From Tachypleus tridentatus (Eukaryota; Arthropoda; Merostomata; Xiphosura; Limulidae): a DNA stretch of 64,000 nt. Position numbers and translations under genes: made by a program. The DNA lies in NCBI RefSeq assembly GCF_004210375.1, contig NC_134833.1, positions 23,254,063-23,318,062 of the forward strand. The letters run 5' to 3'. Positions 35,801-47,312 of this stretch are shown here, one piece after another (position 1 is the stretch's first letter; each line of letters starts with the position of its first letter). The notes under the pieces were generated by a model. That model did not search any database and was not told the DNA's origin. It saw only the letters and a program-made list of their open reading frames with translations.

Positions 35801-36872
35801 ACTGACATTTCAGTCTCACCAATATCCACAGAAGACTGACATTTCAGTCTCACCAATATCGACAAAAGACTGGCATTTCAGTCTCACCAATATCCACAGA
35901 AGTTTGACATTTCAGTTTCACCAATATCCACAGAAGACTGGCAGTTCAGTCTCACCAATATCCACAGAAGACTGGCAGTTCAATCTCACCAATATCCACA
36001 GAAGACTGGCATTTCAATCTCACCAATATCCACAGAAGTTTGACATTTCAGGCTCACCAATATTCACAGAAGACTGACATTTCAGTCTCATCAATATCCA
36101 CAGAAGACTGACATTTCAGTCTCACCAATATCTACAGAAGTTTGAGATTTCAATCTCACCAATATCCACAGAAGACTGACATTTCAGTCACACCAATATC
36201 CACAGAAGACTGAAATTTCAGTCTTACCAATATCCACAGAAGACTAACATTTCAGTCTCACCAATATCCAAGAAGTTTGACATTTCAGTCTCACCAATAT
36301 CCACAGAAGACTGACATTTCAGTCTCACCAATATCCACAGAAGACTGACATTTCAGTCTCACCAATATCCACAGAAGTTTGACATTTCAGTCTCACCAAT
36401 ATCCACAGATGTTTGACATTTCAGTCTCACCAATATCCACAGAAGTTTGACATTTCAGTCTCACCAATATGCTCAGAAGACTGGCAGTTCAGTCTCGCCA
36501 ATATCCACAGAAGTTTGACATTTCAGTCTCACCAATATCCACAGAAGACTGACATTTCAGTCTCACTAATATCCACAGAAGTTTGACATTTCAGTCTCAC
36601 CAATATCGACAGAAGACTGGCATTTCAGTCTCACCAATATCCACAGAACACTGACATTTCAGTCTCACCAATATCCACAAAAGTTTAACATTTCAGTCTC
36701 ACCAATATCCACAGAAGTTTGACATTTCAGTCTCACCAATATCCACAGAAGACTGGCAGTTCAGTCTCACCAATATCCACAGAAGTTTGACATTTCATTC
36801 CCACCAATATCTACAGAAGACTGACATTTCGCTCTTACCATTGTCTGTAGAAGGTTGGCATTCAGTTCTCAC
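32821..36872 (+). repeat. 34-bp satellite array S8 (~119 copies) with higher-order repeats
   Basis: The unit is ccacagaagactgacatttc followed by agtctcaccaatat, 34 bp. Many units read gaagtttgaca in place of gaagactgaca. Rare variants recur in fixed order (tccccag, acagatgtttg, gaagcctgac, tgctcagaag, tttgagatttcaatctc). tccccag occurs at 33921, 34363, 34975 and 35417, spaced 442, 612 and 442, that is 13, 18 and 13 units. The gaagact unit holds a 7-bp hairpin AGACTGA-CATT-TCAGTCT. Confidence 0.97.
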
Positions 36873-37889
36873 ATAGCCATGTTTCATTCTCTGTAGTGTT
36901 ATCTCTAATAATAACACAGATACCCTTATTAGATTATAGATAGCATACATTTATTTAATTACATTATAGCTGTAACGATTGTTTTTGTTTGTGTGATAAC
37001 TTTCAATGATGACAGACAGATGTGTAGAAAATAAGTGGAAGCTCAAGGTTTACTTGACCGAGCGAATGTGTGCCGCTGGCGTGTTCATTACAGCAGGGAT
37101 TCATGAATCCCTTTATGGTCCTGGAGGATTCTGAATTAAATTCTATGCATTTCCCTATTTCTACTGAGGGTGATGCACATACATGTACCCTTAATGAGGT
37201 AATATACACATAAATGTACCCTTAATGAGGTAATATACACATAAAACCTAGTTTTATCAACTTGGTTTATTTTCTGAGTTACAAGTATCCAGATCTAATG
37301 TTGTTTTAATCATTCAGAATGACATGCTTTCTGATCATTTCATGTTAAACTGAGGACTGTTAGTGTTTCTTATGTTATATACTTGGTACAACGAGCTTTA
37401 TTGAAAATAACCATAATTAAAATCAATTATAAGCCTAATTGTTTGAATAGGGAGTCTGTCTGTGTACAGTATATGTGCGCATATTTTATTTTCCTTGTTA
37501 TTACATTCATCTGTACTTTTGTTTGAAATACATTGTTTTACTAGCCTGGTTCATTTCAATCGTTCTATTCCGATACGTTTATGCTTGTCACAGGTCGGTT
37601 CAGCGACGATAGGTTGCCTCTGAATGTATCCTGTTCATGTGGAATTTTAACGACTTAAATAAAACCTTGAAATATATTAAACTGGGTATATTGACAAATC
37701 TGAAGAAAAGCGTGAGTCTGTACCCTCGTCGTTTTTCGCAATGAGGTACGAACATGTTACTCACTGACGATTGGCCTTGTCGGTGGCGCCCCCTGTTATT
37801 AGCCAAAGAGTAAAAGCTACAGTGTGTAAGAGGAAGGTTCTGCCTTAATCAGGGAGTTGTGGAGAGTTTACCGGAAACTTTGCTTCTGT
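36873..37889. other. Unique DNA with a short direct repeat
   Basis: About 2.5 copies of a ~34-base repeat (atgtacccttaatgaggtaatatacac) lie at about 37183-37243. Minus-strand open frames here (37003-37209, 37600-37806) are unremarkable. Confidence 0.55.
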
Positions 37890-38165
37890 AGAGACTTACC
37901 CATTTTGACTGTTCCGTGGTTTCCTTCGAATACGTCAACTGTTTCAGTGACTAAAGCGAATGACGCCACTGACTGGAGGTAATGGGATAGGCGAGTGGGA
38001 AGGATAAGGCGCCCACACACTATCTGGTAATATCCCAAAAGGCCGGTCGCCATAACGAGTAAGACACAAGTGCGACTAGAACAAGGCAGTGAGTGTCTCA
38101 TAAGCGAACGAGCGACGAATATTATAACTCCAGAAACTGTCGGTTTCCCCACTTACGCATCAAAT
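37890..38165 (+). promoter_or_regulatory. Possible promoter/5' UTR of the secreted-protein exon
   Basis: Repeat-free and locally less AT-rich than its surroundings. It lies directly upstream of the signal-peptide ATG. No TATA box is evident. The frame of the exon stays open back to 38070, so the ATG choice rests on the signal peptide. Confidence 0.3.
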
Positions 38166-38267
38166 ATGGAGTTAACGATTTCTTTAGTATTTTTGTGTTG
38201 CTGGTCTACTTTAGTCTCCGCACAAAGTGTTTACGAAGCCATTGAGAACGATTCTAATCTATCCAAG
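38166..38267 (+). CDS. Candidate first coding exon of a secreted or GPI-anchored protein, possibly FAS1-domain
   Basis: 34 codons from ATG to a strong donor CAAG|GTAGGT (intron starts at 38268, phase 0). Residues 1-19 form a clear signal peptide (hydrophobic ISLVFLCC core, small residues VSA before the expected cut). The mature start QSVYEAIENDSNLSK resembles the opening of a fasciclin (FAS1) domain, where a short helix with acidic residues and an L-S pair precedes the conserved core. Mature FAS1 proteins are adhesion molecules, often GPI-linked. Fifteen residues are too few to be sure of the family. I could not find the next exon within the window, so the gene would have a long first intron or continue outside. 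It could also be a chance frame. Confidence 0.45.
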
Positions 38268-39199
38268 GTAGGTTATTTACACTGAAGTGTTTCGTACGTA
38301 ACTGTATGAAGTTTTAAACGTATATATGTATGTATACAGTTTTTAAATGTAGTTTAGACTTCTCAGTATACTTTACCCTCCAAAACATTATATGGTTATT
38401 GATGCATAAGATTGTGAGAGAAAATAAAATGCTTTTCGCAAATTCTGTTTAATCGTTTTAGTACTACATTACTCTTCGTATGTTGCATATCTGTTTCATT
38501 TTTTTCCACCGTCTAATAATGTATGTATAAATATCAAAATATTTTTTGATTTTTTTTTTTTTATGGCTAGTAGGAACACTACGTCTACACTTCCCGCCAC
38601 TTAGGTATCCGCCATTTTATGCTAAAGAGTAATTTGAACAAAAACCGGTAGGTGCGTTACACACGGTTAATGGCTGATCTAGGTCGTCCAGGTGGCGAGA
38701 TTTTATGTGGGATTTCTTTGTGTTCGTTGTCTCGTTAGCAAGCTTAAATCTATGACTAGAAACACAGGGAAGTTGGACAAGAAATTTATAAGGTCATTCT
38801 GTGGTGTGTTAACCTGTGTTAAAATACGAGATAGCATACATAACTATTTACTGTGGAAACATTAGATTGTCTGTGTTTGTCACTGCTCACTCATTTTTCT
38901 TCTATGTGAGTCAGGGCAAAATATATCGTTTTCTTTACCCTTGTTAGTATTACTAAACCATAAGCACACACAAACAATCATGGAAGTATTTATGCTATTC
39001 ATATTAATGAAACACGATTCTTAACGTTCTTTATTAGTGTTGACAGATATAAAATATGAATAATTTAGGCCTATTGTTGTTGGGTTTTTTTTTTTTTAAC
39101 CACAAATTGTTTTTCAGTTTCTCTGTCGTCTCACGATGGCTCAGCAAAAACTGAGGTCAGACGATAAAAATTGGTTCAACAGAAACAACCTACGGTGCA
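38268..39199. other. Putative intron or intergenic DNA
   Basis: Unique AT-rich sequence with poly-T runs. Nothing else recognisable. Confidence 0.5.
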
Positions 39200-39500
39200 G
39201 TTTTGTACTGAATAAAAACAAACGTGAATATATCAGGGTTTGTTTCTCAGATTCGTACAGATTACCAATAAAAACAAACGTGAAAATACCAGGTTTTTTT
39301 TTAAAGTCATACAAATTATCAAAAAACAGAAACGTGAACATACTAGTTTTTTTTTCTCAGAATCATACAGATTATCAATAAATATTAAAATACCAGGGTT
39401 TTTTTCTCAGACTCATACATATTACCAACAACAACAACAACGTGAATATACCAGGGTTTCGTTTGTTTTAAAAATGAACACAATTACCAGTACAAGAAAT
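39200..39500 (+). repeat. Diverged ~56-65-bp tandem repeat (~5 copies)
   Basis: Units contain aaacgtgaa(t/a)at(a)ccaggg, tttttctcagattcgtacag and attaccaataaaa. Copies differ in poly-T length and in small indels. Short open frames on both strands over the block are repeat by-products. Confidence 0.8.
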
Positions 39501-40639
39501 GTTAATATTCTTGTAAGTGTCCATGTAATTAGTTAAAGTGCATTATGTAAGAACCAATGAGAGTATTACAAAATAAACTGCATTTTAACAATGTTTTTCA
39601 AACTCTTCCCGTTTAAAAAGTATTTAAAATGTCTAATGTATCTTATTTAAACACAAACTGTCAAAGTTCTTTTTTGTCTGAAATTGGACCTTTCAAAAAT
39701 CTACTCCATTTGAACCGTAATTTGTTTCTTCTAAATCCAAATCATTGACAAATCCACCATATCTCACTGCCAAAAATGTCGCTTAACGACAATATTTACC
39801 CTACCGACTAAACATTTTAAACTTTATAAGCAAGAACGTAAGAAAAGTATAATTAGCCACCATGTTGATTTTTAGTGACGTCCTTTTTACATATCATATT
39901 TTGTTTAGCAGTTAATGTTAATCATTTCTCAAATTTTTATGGTGTAAAAATAGATCTTTCAAAAGCTATTCTATCTTTAAAAATAATTTCTCAGAAATAA
40001 AGTTCTCTATCGTGAAATAGAATATTTCAAAAATCGATTGTGTTTCAAACAGAAATTCTGAAGTTCTGTTTCGTTTGAAAATATTTTTTGAAAACTGCAG
40101 AATAATTAAAGCCACGTCTACTTTCACGACGCTTTTATTACAGGGTTTTTTTTAAAAAAAAGAACTACACACAGCTCGCAGAGTACAATCAATATTTTTC
40201 TGGAAAAGAAATCGCCAATCAGAGACCTTTTTTAAGACTGGTTCGATTCTGTACCGCCTCTTTGCACGGTCGTTCCCGCCATTACTTCCTTCCTGTGGGA
40301 ACGTCGGTGTTTCTGGACAAATGGTTTTGTTGGTCCTGCCATTTCTGCTCGTGAACACAATGATACTGCAGAATCACGTGGTAGCAAGCACGAATATTGT
40401 TGAACTCAAAGTACAGGCTGTTTCCGGTACCTTGAATACTCACCTTCTGTGTTTGGAACTCTTTTAATGTTGCTCACCATGCTTTGAAAGAAATATATTA
40501 TTTATCGACGTTATTTTCAATTTAAGTATATAATACTAAAATATTGGTGTATTTTAAACAGTTTAGGTAAGAATGACACTGGCACCAAAGAAGAAAATAT
40601 TTACATAAAATCACTTTTCAAAATAAATTACTGTTTTTT
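39501..40639. other. Unique DNA
   Basis: No gene. A repeat-free block at about 40170-40400 is slightly more GC-rich than its surroundings, with a 68-codon minus frame but no recognisable protein features. Confidence 0.5.
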
Positions 40640-40654
40640 GACATTATTCAACCC

Positions 40655-41125
40655 TATAGTTATATTAGAGTTGTATTTTTGGCTTAAATTTGAATTGTTT
40701 TTGTGTTGGTTTTATCGCAACTGTGGACTGTTTTGTCATGAAACTACATCTGCAATTGGTTCATTAACATTCTATATTTTGGTTCTAACAATTTATTTAT
40801 TTCATTCTAAAAGTAGTTCATGAACGTTGCTATTTGGTTTTAACAGTAGATTTTTATTTTATTCATTCTATAAATTGTATACTTAAATTATTCTAACAAT
40901 ATATGTTATTTATTCCATAATTAGTCCGTTAATGTTTCGTGTTTTGACTCTAACGGTACATATTATTTTATTCATTTTATAAATAACTCGTTAATTTTGC
41001 ATGTTTCGGATCCAGTAGTGTTTTGCATTCTATTCACTTTGTAATTTGGTTCACTAATGTTGTGTATTTTGGTTCTAACAATATATCTTATTTTGTCTTA
41101 TTCATTCTATAAGGTTTATGTTGTC
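40655..41125 (+). repeat. Decayed ~70-bp tandem repeat (~6-7 copies)
   Basis: Recurring order of blocks: ggttctaacaatatat, ttattcattctataaat, ggttcattaatgtt, gtgtattttggtt. Copies are heavily diverged, so this is an old array. Confidence 0.65.
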
Positions 41126-43066
41126 ATTCTAAAAAAATTGTTTTTTTCTATTCGGTAAAGTTCTGATAACCATAAGATTGAGAGATTTAATTTATTTCAA
41201 ACTATACAGAAAAACTGACTGACATCAAGAAAAAAACAGAAATGGAAACCCATAGTTTTCAGTTTTGCCAAAACTTCTTGGACCTACGTGTTTTAAGCAA
41301 AACAAAGAGGGATTTTTTTCCGTAGTTTTACGAAAAATAGGTTTATTTTGAGAAGTTTGGTAAAATAGATTGTACTGGATACAAACTTTTTATGGACTAG
41401 TTATAGTCCATAAATTATTCCAACCAACTTAATGGTCTTGCTTGCTTTTTTGAATAAAAATACGAAAATAAATACGCCGTTTTCATAACAATGGATAAAG
41501 GACTTAAGCCTATTGTCGTTTACTCTTTCATGAAGTAAACATGTATGTATTACTATGCCGAAAGTGAAGCAAAATTACTGTTTCTTAAAAAAACTAATAA
41601 ATAATACAGATAAAAACCTCACCCGTGTAGGTAGTTGTTTATATGCGAAAGATTATATAGTTGTAATAGTGTGTCAGCTCTGTTTTGTCTTAGGCCTAGG
41701 TTATTGTCCTAAATGGTTGAGAGCTCGAGCTAGTTCGTTGACCACAGATACAACGTGAAGCGAATTTTTATCATGGATTACTTTGAAATTTTATTTAGTA
41801 ACTAAAGACAAAAAGCACACTAAAATGTTAATAAGTTTGGATAGATGTAACCAGTACGTTATCTTATTTTTGACCTCGGGATGAACTGAGGGGACAGATG
41901 TATAGCTTCTAATCCCGACAGAAATTACCCACAGTTCCACGTTCTTTGTTTTGTTGATCGAATTGTAAAACATTTGGTAAAAAACTAATAAAAGTGCATT
42001 TTTGTGCTGTTCTAATAGATAAATTCGGCTGATAGATTTTTGGTAATTGGTAATTGGTTAATGAGTATTATTTATAGAATTAAAAAAATTATTTTGACTC
42101 TACAACATTATTGTCATTTTTCGAATATTACATATAAATGATTTTATTTTTATAATTAAATGTATTCCTAAAATGATATCAGTGGACGTTTTGGGTCGAA
42201 TAATTGTGAAACAAATAAACGTGTCGCTATGGGAGTTGCTATTCTGCGTCAGATTTCTAAAAATGGTTTAATCTATGTATAGCAGTATTTAAGGTTTTAC
42301 TGAGGTTAGGAAGACGTCTATAAAATGACATTACTAATGCTTCATTCCAAAGAATGGCAGAAATCTAGAAAGGAAATATATTTTCATGGTTTAATTTCCG
42401 GTGTCCTTGTGACGTAAGTAGACTGACAGATATTGTTGCGTAACATGTAACTCGGTTCCTCGGAAATCGTAATATTAACGTGTATACTCTTACCTGACGC
42501 ATATAAAATTGAAGAGACAAAAAAAAGAACATTTAATAAGAACCTGATTAAGTTATTATAACGATCTTTCGCGTGAAGAAAGGTTTGTTGTTGTTTTTAC
42601 TCCGTTAGGAGTAGTGCACATCTAACGATATTTCCGTAAACAATGCTTTGGTTGTGAACAATTTACATGCAAATATACCGACAAACTTGTCAAAAGTCAT
42701 TCATTGTTTTCCACATAATTATTATTTAACAATTAATTGTATTGTTTTTAAGGACCATTGTAAGATCAACAAACGATTGTAACCATTCTGACCTTTCTAA
42801 TACAGTGAGCATTGTTTAAAGAAAGACTTTACCACTGTTGAGGTCGAATTCTAATTAGTAACCGTTCTGATGACACGTGTACATATTCGAGTAATATTAC
42901 AACCTCACTCTTGTGCAATAAATTCCAGGAACCGTCTGTAACAATACGTAAGGGAACTTGGATAATAAATAATAGTATTATTAGGATATTTTGCAAGAAA
43001 ATAACATACTAAATATACTTGTATATTATTCACAAGTTTATATATATTTGTAATAAGGCTACGATC
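41126..43066. other. Intergenic DNA, nothing identified
   Basis: AT-rich unique sequence. Open frames at 41555-41758 and 41791-41973 have no recognisable features. Confidence 0.5.
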
Positions 43067-43190
43067 CCCCATCGTTCAGCGGTAATTCAGAAAGTTTAAA
43101 ACACCAAAAATAAGGTTTCTGGACATCTGGTGGACACAGCACTAAAAGCACGTCTTGTGGCCTTGCGATTAACAACAAAACAAGCAAATA
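43067..43190 (+). mobile_element. SINE-2/3-like remnant
   Basis: Forward remnant starting ccccatcgttcagcggtaat with a tail ttgcgattaacaacaaaaca. The head is SINE-2/3-like; the middle is diverged. Confidence 0.55.
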
Positions 43191-43334
43191 TATCACAGGT
43201 TTTTAGGATTAACATGTGATATCAATGTGAAGCAATAAAAGAATAGATTGATGTGATGCAACTCTTAGGTCTTAACAATAAGTGCTACGTGAACGTGTTT
43301 TCATACAGTTAAGCTGTGCGTTCCTTCTAAATCC

Positions 43335-43574
43335 TACAGGGTGGCCCGTAAGTCCTTACCCATATATATGTTGTAAACAACGCTATAATACTAATGATAA
43401 GTTGAAGGCAGCTGTTACCGTGGCATTTGGAACAATAACCCCTGTTATGTTGAGGAAAATGTCTCATAGAACATGGCGTCGCATAATATTATGCAGCGAG
43501 AATGAGGGAAAACACACACATACACTGGATACATAAGATATATGGATGGGTAGGGACTTACGGGCCACCCTGTA
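43335..43574 (+). mobile_element. Internally deleted mariner-like element with terminal inverted repeats
   Basis: The left end TACAGGGTGGCCCGTAAGTC (from 43335) is mirrored by the right end ending cgggccaccctgta (43561-43574). The inverted repeats are about 35 bp with two or three mismatches. Both ends start at a TA dinucleotide, the target of Tc1/mariner elements. Inside, a forward frame ending at 43536 encodes a segment that looks like a transposase C-terminus (AFGTITPVMLRKMSHRTWRR, then CSENEGKHT). The 240-bp length against ~1.3 kb for an intact element shows that the N-terminal and catalytic parts are gone. Non-autonomous. Confidence 0.88.
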
Positions 43575-44803
43575 TATTGCAAGGAACTGTATGAACAGTC
43601 TTATCATTTCTACCGTGCAGACGGCGTGTGTAAATGCAACTGTATCACCTTTTCTTTCTTTTTTTTTAACGAGATATTTCGTAATCTCGTTGAGACGAAT
43701 TTCGATGAACACCCAGACTCGTCGGAATGATTTTTAGGGAACCGATTAATATTCAACGATTTAAGAGTGACTCGCTGAAAATTGCTTCTCTTGAAATCCA
43801 ATACAAATGTTTGGCAACGATAACCTGGTATGTGAGACTGAATTTAACGTCACAAAAGCTGTCTGACTGGACAATATTTGAAACGTGAGCTGTTAACAGA
43901 GCAAATGTGAAGCTGTTTGCCTAACGTCGAAAATGCTAGTTTAATGTTTTTAACATAGTTTAGATGTTAATAAAGTTTCTTGTAGCGAACAGTTCTAAGG
44001 TTCATCGTGCTATGTTGAGAATTCTAAAGTAGAATTATGGCCGATGAATCTTCCGTATAAAGACCTGCGTAGTTCCTTCCGTAAACGAATCGAAGTGGCT
44101 CGTTATGCGCAATTAAACAACAACATGCTGTTAATAGTGTCAGTTTCTATAAACGAATAACAGTGGCTCATTAGGCGCAGTTGATAGTGTCAATGTCTCA
44201 TGCAGTTTGTTCTAGAAACGAACAGCAGATGGCTCATACAAATGTTACAAAAGCTACCGATTTACAAATAAGACAAGAATATATCTAAACAACACACTGA
44301 TTATTACTGTTAGTTGTAAAGCTGGGATTAATAATGCGATAGATAAGATTAACATAGTTGTTGATCTGTAAATCATCCGGTATTCAAAACAACTGCGTAT
44401 CATTAGATACTAGGGAATCTCTGTAAATATACACAGTCTTCATCTACTATTCAGTTACCTGATACGCCTGATGTAAACATACACAGCCCATCTACTCTTC
44501 AGTTACCTGATACGCTTGATGTAAACACAGTCCTTCAAGAGATGGATGTTATGTTTATTAACAATGTTTATGTATAGCTGCTGATTTACGAAATTAATGA
44601 AAAATTCGTTAGCTTATTAAACAGGGGCTGTATAATTACCAGTTTTTATTTGCATTAATTTTAATTAATTCAGCTGATTTCGAAATTGGTTTTCACAGAT
44701 TGCAGGAAACTAAGGTATTGTTGTGTGGTAAACAAGAAACAGATATGGTACGGAGCATTGTGGCTTGCTTGTCTCGATTGTGAATACCTCGAGTGCGTTA
44801 TAA
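43575..44803. other. Unique DNA with short degenerate duplications
   Basis: Imperfect repeats lie at about 44085-44245 (aacgaa..agtggctcat..gcgca, three copies) and about 44430-44530 (atctactcttcagttacctg, two copies). No gene. Confidence 0.5.
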
Positions 44804-45078
44804 GTTTGTTTGTTTTGAATTTCGCGCAAAGCTGCACGAGGGCTATCTGCGCTAACCGTCCCTAATTTAGCAGTGTAAAAATAGATAGAGGGAAGGCAGC
44901 TAGTCATTACCACCCACCGCCAACTTTTGGGCTACTCTTTTATCAACGAATAATGGGATTGACTGTAATATTTTAACGTCCTCACAGCTGAAAGGGTGAG
45001 CATGTTTGGTGTGACCGTGATTCGAACCCGCGACTCTTAAGATTGCGAATATATCGCCCTAACCACCACACCGTGCGA
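44804..45078 (-). mobile_element. SINE-1 copy (left part of an inverted pair)
   Basis: Reverse copy from tttgtttgttttgaatttcg to the head complement aaccaccacaccgtgcgatg. Followed directly by a forward 3' half. Confidence 0.92.
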
Positions 45079-45084
45079 TGTAAG

Positions 45085-45255
45085 AGCTATGGTACAGTCT
45101 CACTGTTTGATCAGAGGAAAGTAGCTCGTGAGTTAGCGGTGAGTGCTGTTCGTTAGCTGCCTTCCTTTCTAATCCATTAGCTCCAGATTAATGACGACTT
45201 TCCGCAGATATTCTTTGTGTGCAGCTTTGCGTGAAATTCGAAAAAAAAAAAAATC
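45085..45255 (+). mobile_element. SINE-1 3' half, decayed
   Basis: Forward fragment: tgatcagaggaaagtagctc, gttagctgccttcctttcta, and a tail gctttgcgtgaaattcg(a)n. Together with the reverse copy to its left it forms an inverted pair. Confidence 0.75.
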
Positions 45256-45775
45256 AGATATAAGAAGAAAAAAAAAGATAAATTTTAAACCATGAATGCT
45301 TAAGTCATGCTGCATTATGAAAGTTCTGCCAATAGGATGGCTGTGTTACTTCCCGTGTGCACGTGCCATGGACGTTACAACCTGAAACTGGTGTGTTACT
45401 AAGGGTATTTTTGGGTCACTACATAACGTGCTGCATATTAAAAAAATCTATTTAATTCCTGTTGTATATTAATCTTATTTTGTTTTTATGAAACTGTAAT
45501 GAAAAACTAGATTAACCACATATTTCTTTTGGTTGTTTTTAGCGGCCGACGTGTATGACTAAAAAGCCTAAATATTGTATATCCAAACCATGGATGTTAC
45601 ATCTTGTTCTGTAAGGTCTCCGAACGTGTTCTGTTTCAAGAGTAAATAAAACCAGAATTACGACTAACAAATATTTGTATTTATTACATTTGAAGTTCAT
45701 ATGTTATGCTGTGTTGTTGCCTACAGAGTGCATAATTAATTCTTCTCGTGATTCATGATATGGCCACGTTTTACT
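45256..45775. other. Unique DNA
   Basis: Nothing recognisable. Confidence 0.5.
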
Positions 45776-45919
45776 GACGTCACGACAGTACAAATTGCAA
45801 CGGTAAGCAACTCTTCATAACGTCTTTTAGAGTGTCGTTTGTCAGTTAGTAAGTCAGTAGACACTAAAATGACGTCACATAAGAAGCTCTTGACGTTGCG
45901 GTTTATACTGTCGTGACGT
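45776..45919. repeat. Foldback (long imperfect palindrome) of 144 bp with CRE-like motifs
   Basis: The outer 14 bases ACGTCACGACAGTA (45777-45790) and TACTGTCGTGACGT (45906-45919) are perfect inverted repeats. Pairing continues inward with mismatches (ttgcaacg with cgttgcgg, ttttag..gtgtc with gacactaaaa), giving arms of about 60 bp around a ~20-base loop. TGACGTCA occurs twice (about 45775 and 45870). It is either a small foldback transposon or an unusual regulatory palindrome. Confidence 0.8.
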
Positions 45920-47193
45920 AAACCCATGTAAAAGAGAATCGATAAACTGTGAATAATGATGTTTGTGAGGTTGACTGTCATCTGTGTTATTTAATGTTTC
46001 TCGAACAATTTCTGAAAGCACACATCTAAATATCTTCACGAATCTTTTACTATGTTCTTAAACAGAACGTTTTGATTTAGAAAAATCGAAGTAGAAAACT
46101 TAGAGCAAAAAAACAAATGATGTTTCCTTTTATTTAGGTGAAACCACCGAATTTATCTCCCTTTCCCACGCGGTGAATTAATAAATAAAAAGTATAATTT
46201 TCGAATCGTTTATTGGAAAACGTTTTGCTGGAAAAACAAATCGGTTTTAAAATAACGAGAAGACGTGAAAGAAAGCCTTGATCAGAACAGTAGCCGAATG
46301 AATAATGTTGTGACGTATTTAGATTTGAAACTAACGATTAGTACATTAAACTAGAACACAGTTAAAAACCTATTCTAGTTAGATGTAACAAAAAAGTGTT
46401 TTCTCGAGTAAACTAGAGGTACAAATACAAAAGTCAGATCCTTTATTTGTGGTTAAAAAAAATCAGTTTCTGTGTGAAACAAACACTAAACGTGTGTGAA
46501 TATATTCTCGGTATTCCAGGTTATGTCATATAATATTGAGTCAACAACAGACAGCCGGAAATTTAATGGGATAGATTAAGTTCCAAAATTAGAGGAGCTG
46601 TCCTTGGCACATATATAACTGTGTGTATGTTTGTTTGTGCTTCAAGAAGTGATGTTAACACTTAGTGGTCATTTTTCTAAACTTTATTCCCTCTAGCAAT
46701 CTGGAATGTTGCCAGACCTTTGGCTTTCGTAACCATAGGAATAATAATAAGGTAACCTTATTCATTTGTGACTAAACAACATACGCTAAGGATGTACGTA
46801 TGTTGTAACCAACAGGAATGTTGCAAGAATGTTAACTTTCATGACTCCGGCAAGGTAAATTACCCGTATGTTGTTCGGTAACACTCGTCAAATGATGGAT
46901 AAAGTGTCCAACAGTGATATGAACATTAAAAAGCATTGAAACACAAAATTGTCCGACAGTGATATGAACATTTAAAAATATTGAAACACATAATGTAACC
47001 AATCGTTCTTTTTTTAACAGTAAAATATTATTTTAAAGTATATCGTTTGTGCGTTTTGAAGATCAAAATTCCATAATTAATTATCTGTTCAGTAGGGATT
47101 GAACTCCAAACTTTTACTCACAAATTTAGATAGAGCTTACCTAACATACAAAGTTAAAAACCGTGGACAAATGAGATTAGCAATCACTAAATA
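45920..47193. other. Unique DNA with a short duplication
   Basis: A ~54-base duplication (gtccaacagtgatatgaaca ... attgaaacaca) lies at about 46905-46990. No gene. Confidence 0.5.
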
Positions 47194-47312
47194 GTACCCC
47201 ATTAGTACAGTGGTAAGTCTACGGATTTAAAATGCTAAATCAGAGGTTCGATTCCCCTCGATGGGCTCAGCAGATAGCCCATGTGGCTTTGCTATAAGAA
47301 AACACATACACG
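47194..47312 (+). mobile_element. SINE-2 copy
   Basis: Forward copy: accccattagtacagtggta, box B-like aggttcgattcccc, tail ggctttgctataagaaaaca. Confidence 0.92.

Noticed and set aside
18560-36872. CRISPR-like regular repeats
   Set aside because: Arrays are contiguous head-to-tail satellites without unique spacers in a eukaryotic context.
37868-38152. 94-codon minus-strand frame
   Set aside because: Lies antisense in the putative promoter of the secreted-protein exon and shows no protein-like features.
43464-43801. Overlapping frames on both strands downstream of the mariner-like element
   Set aside because: Partly antisense to the transposase remnant and partly AT-rich unique DNA; no coding support.
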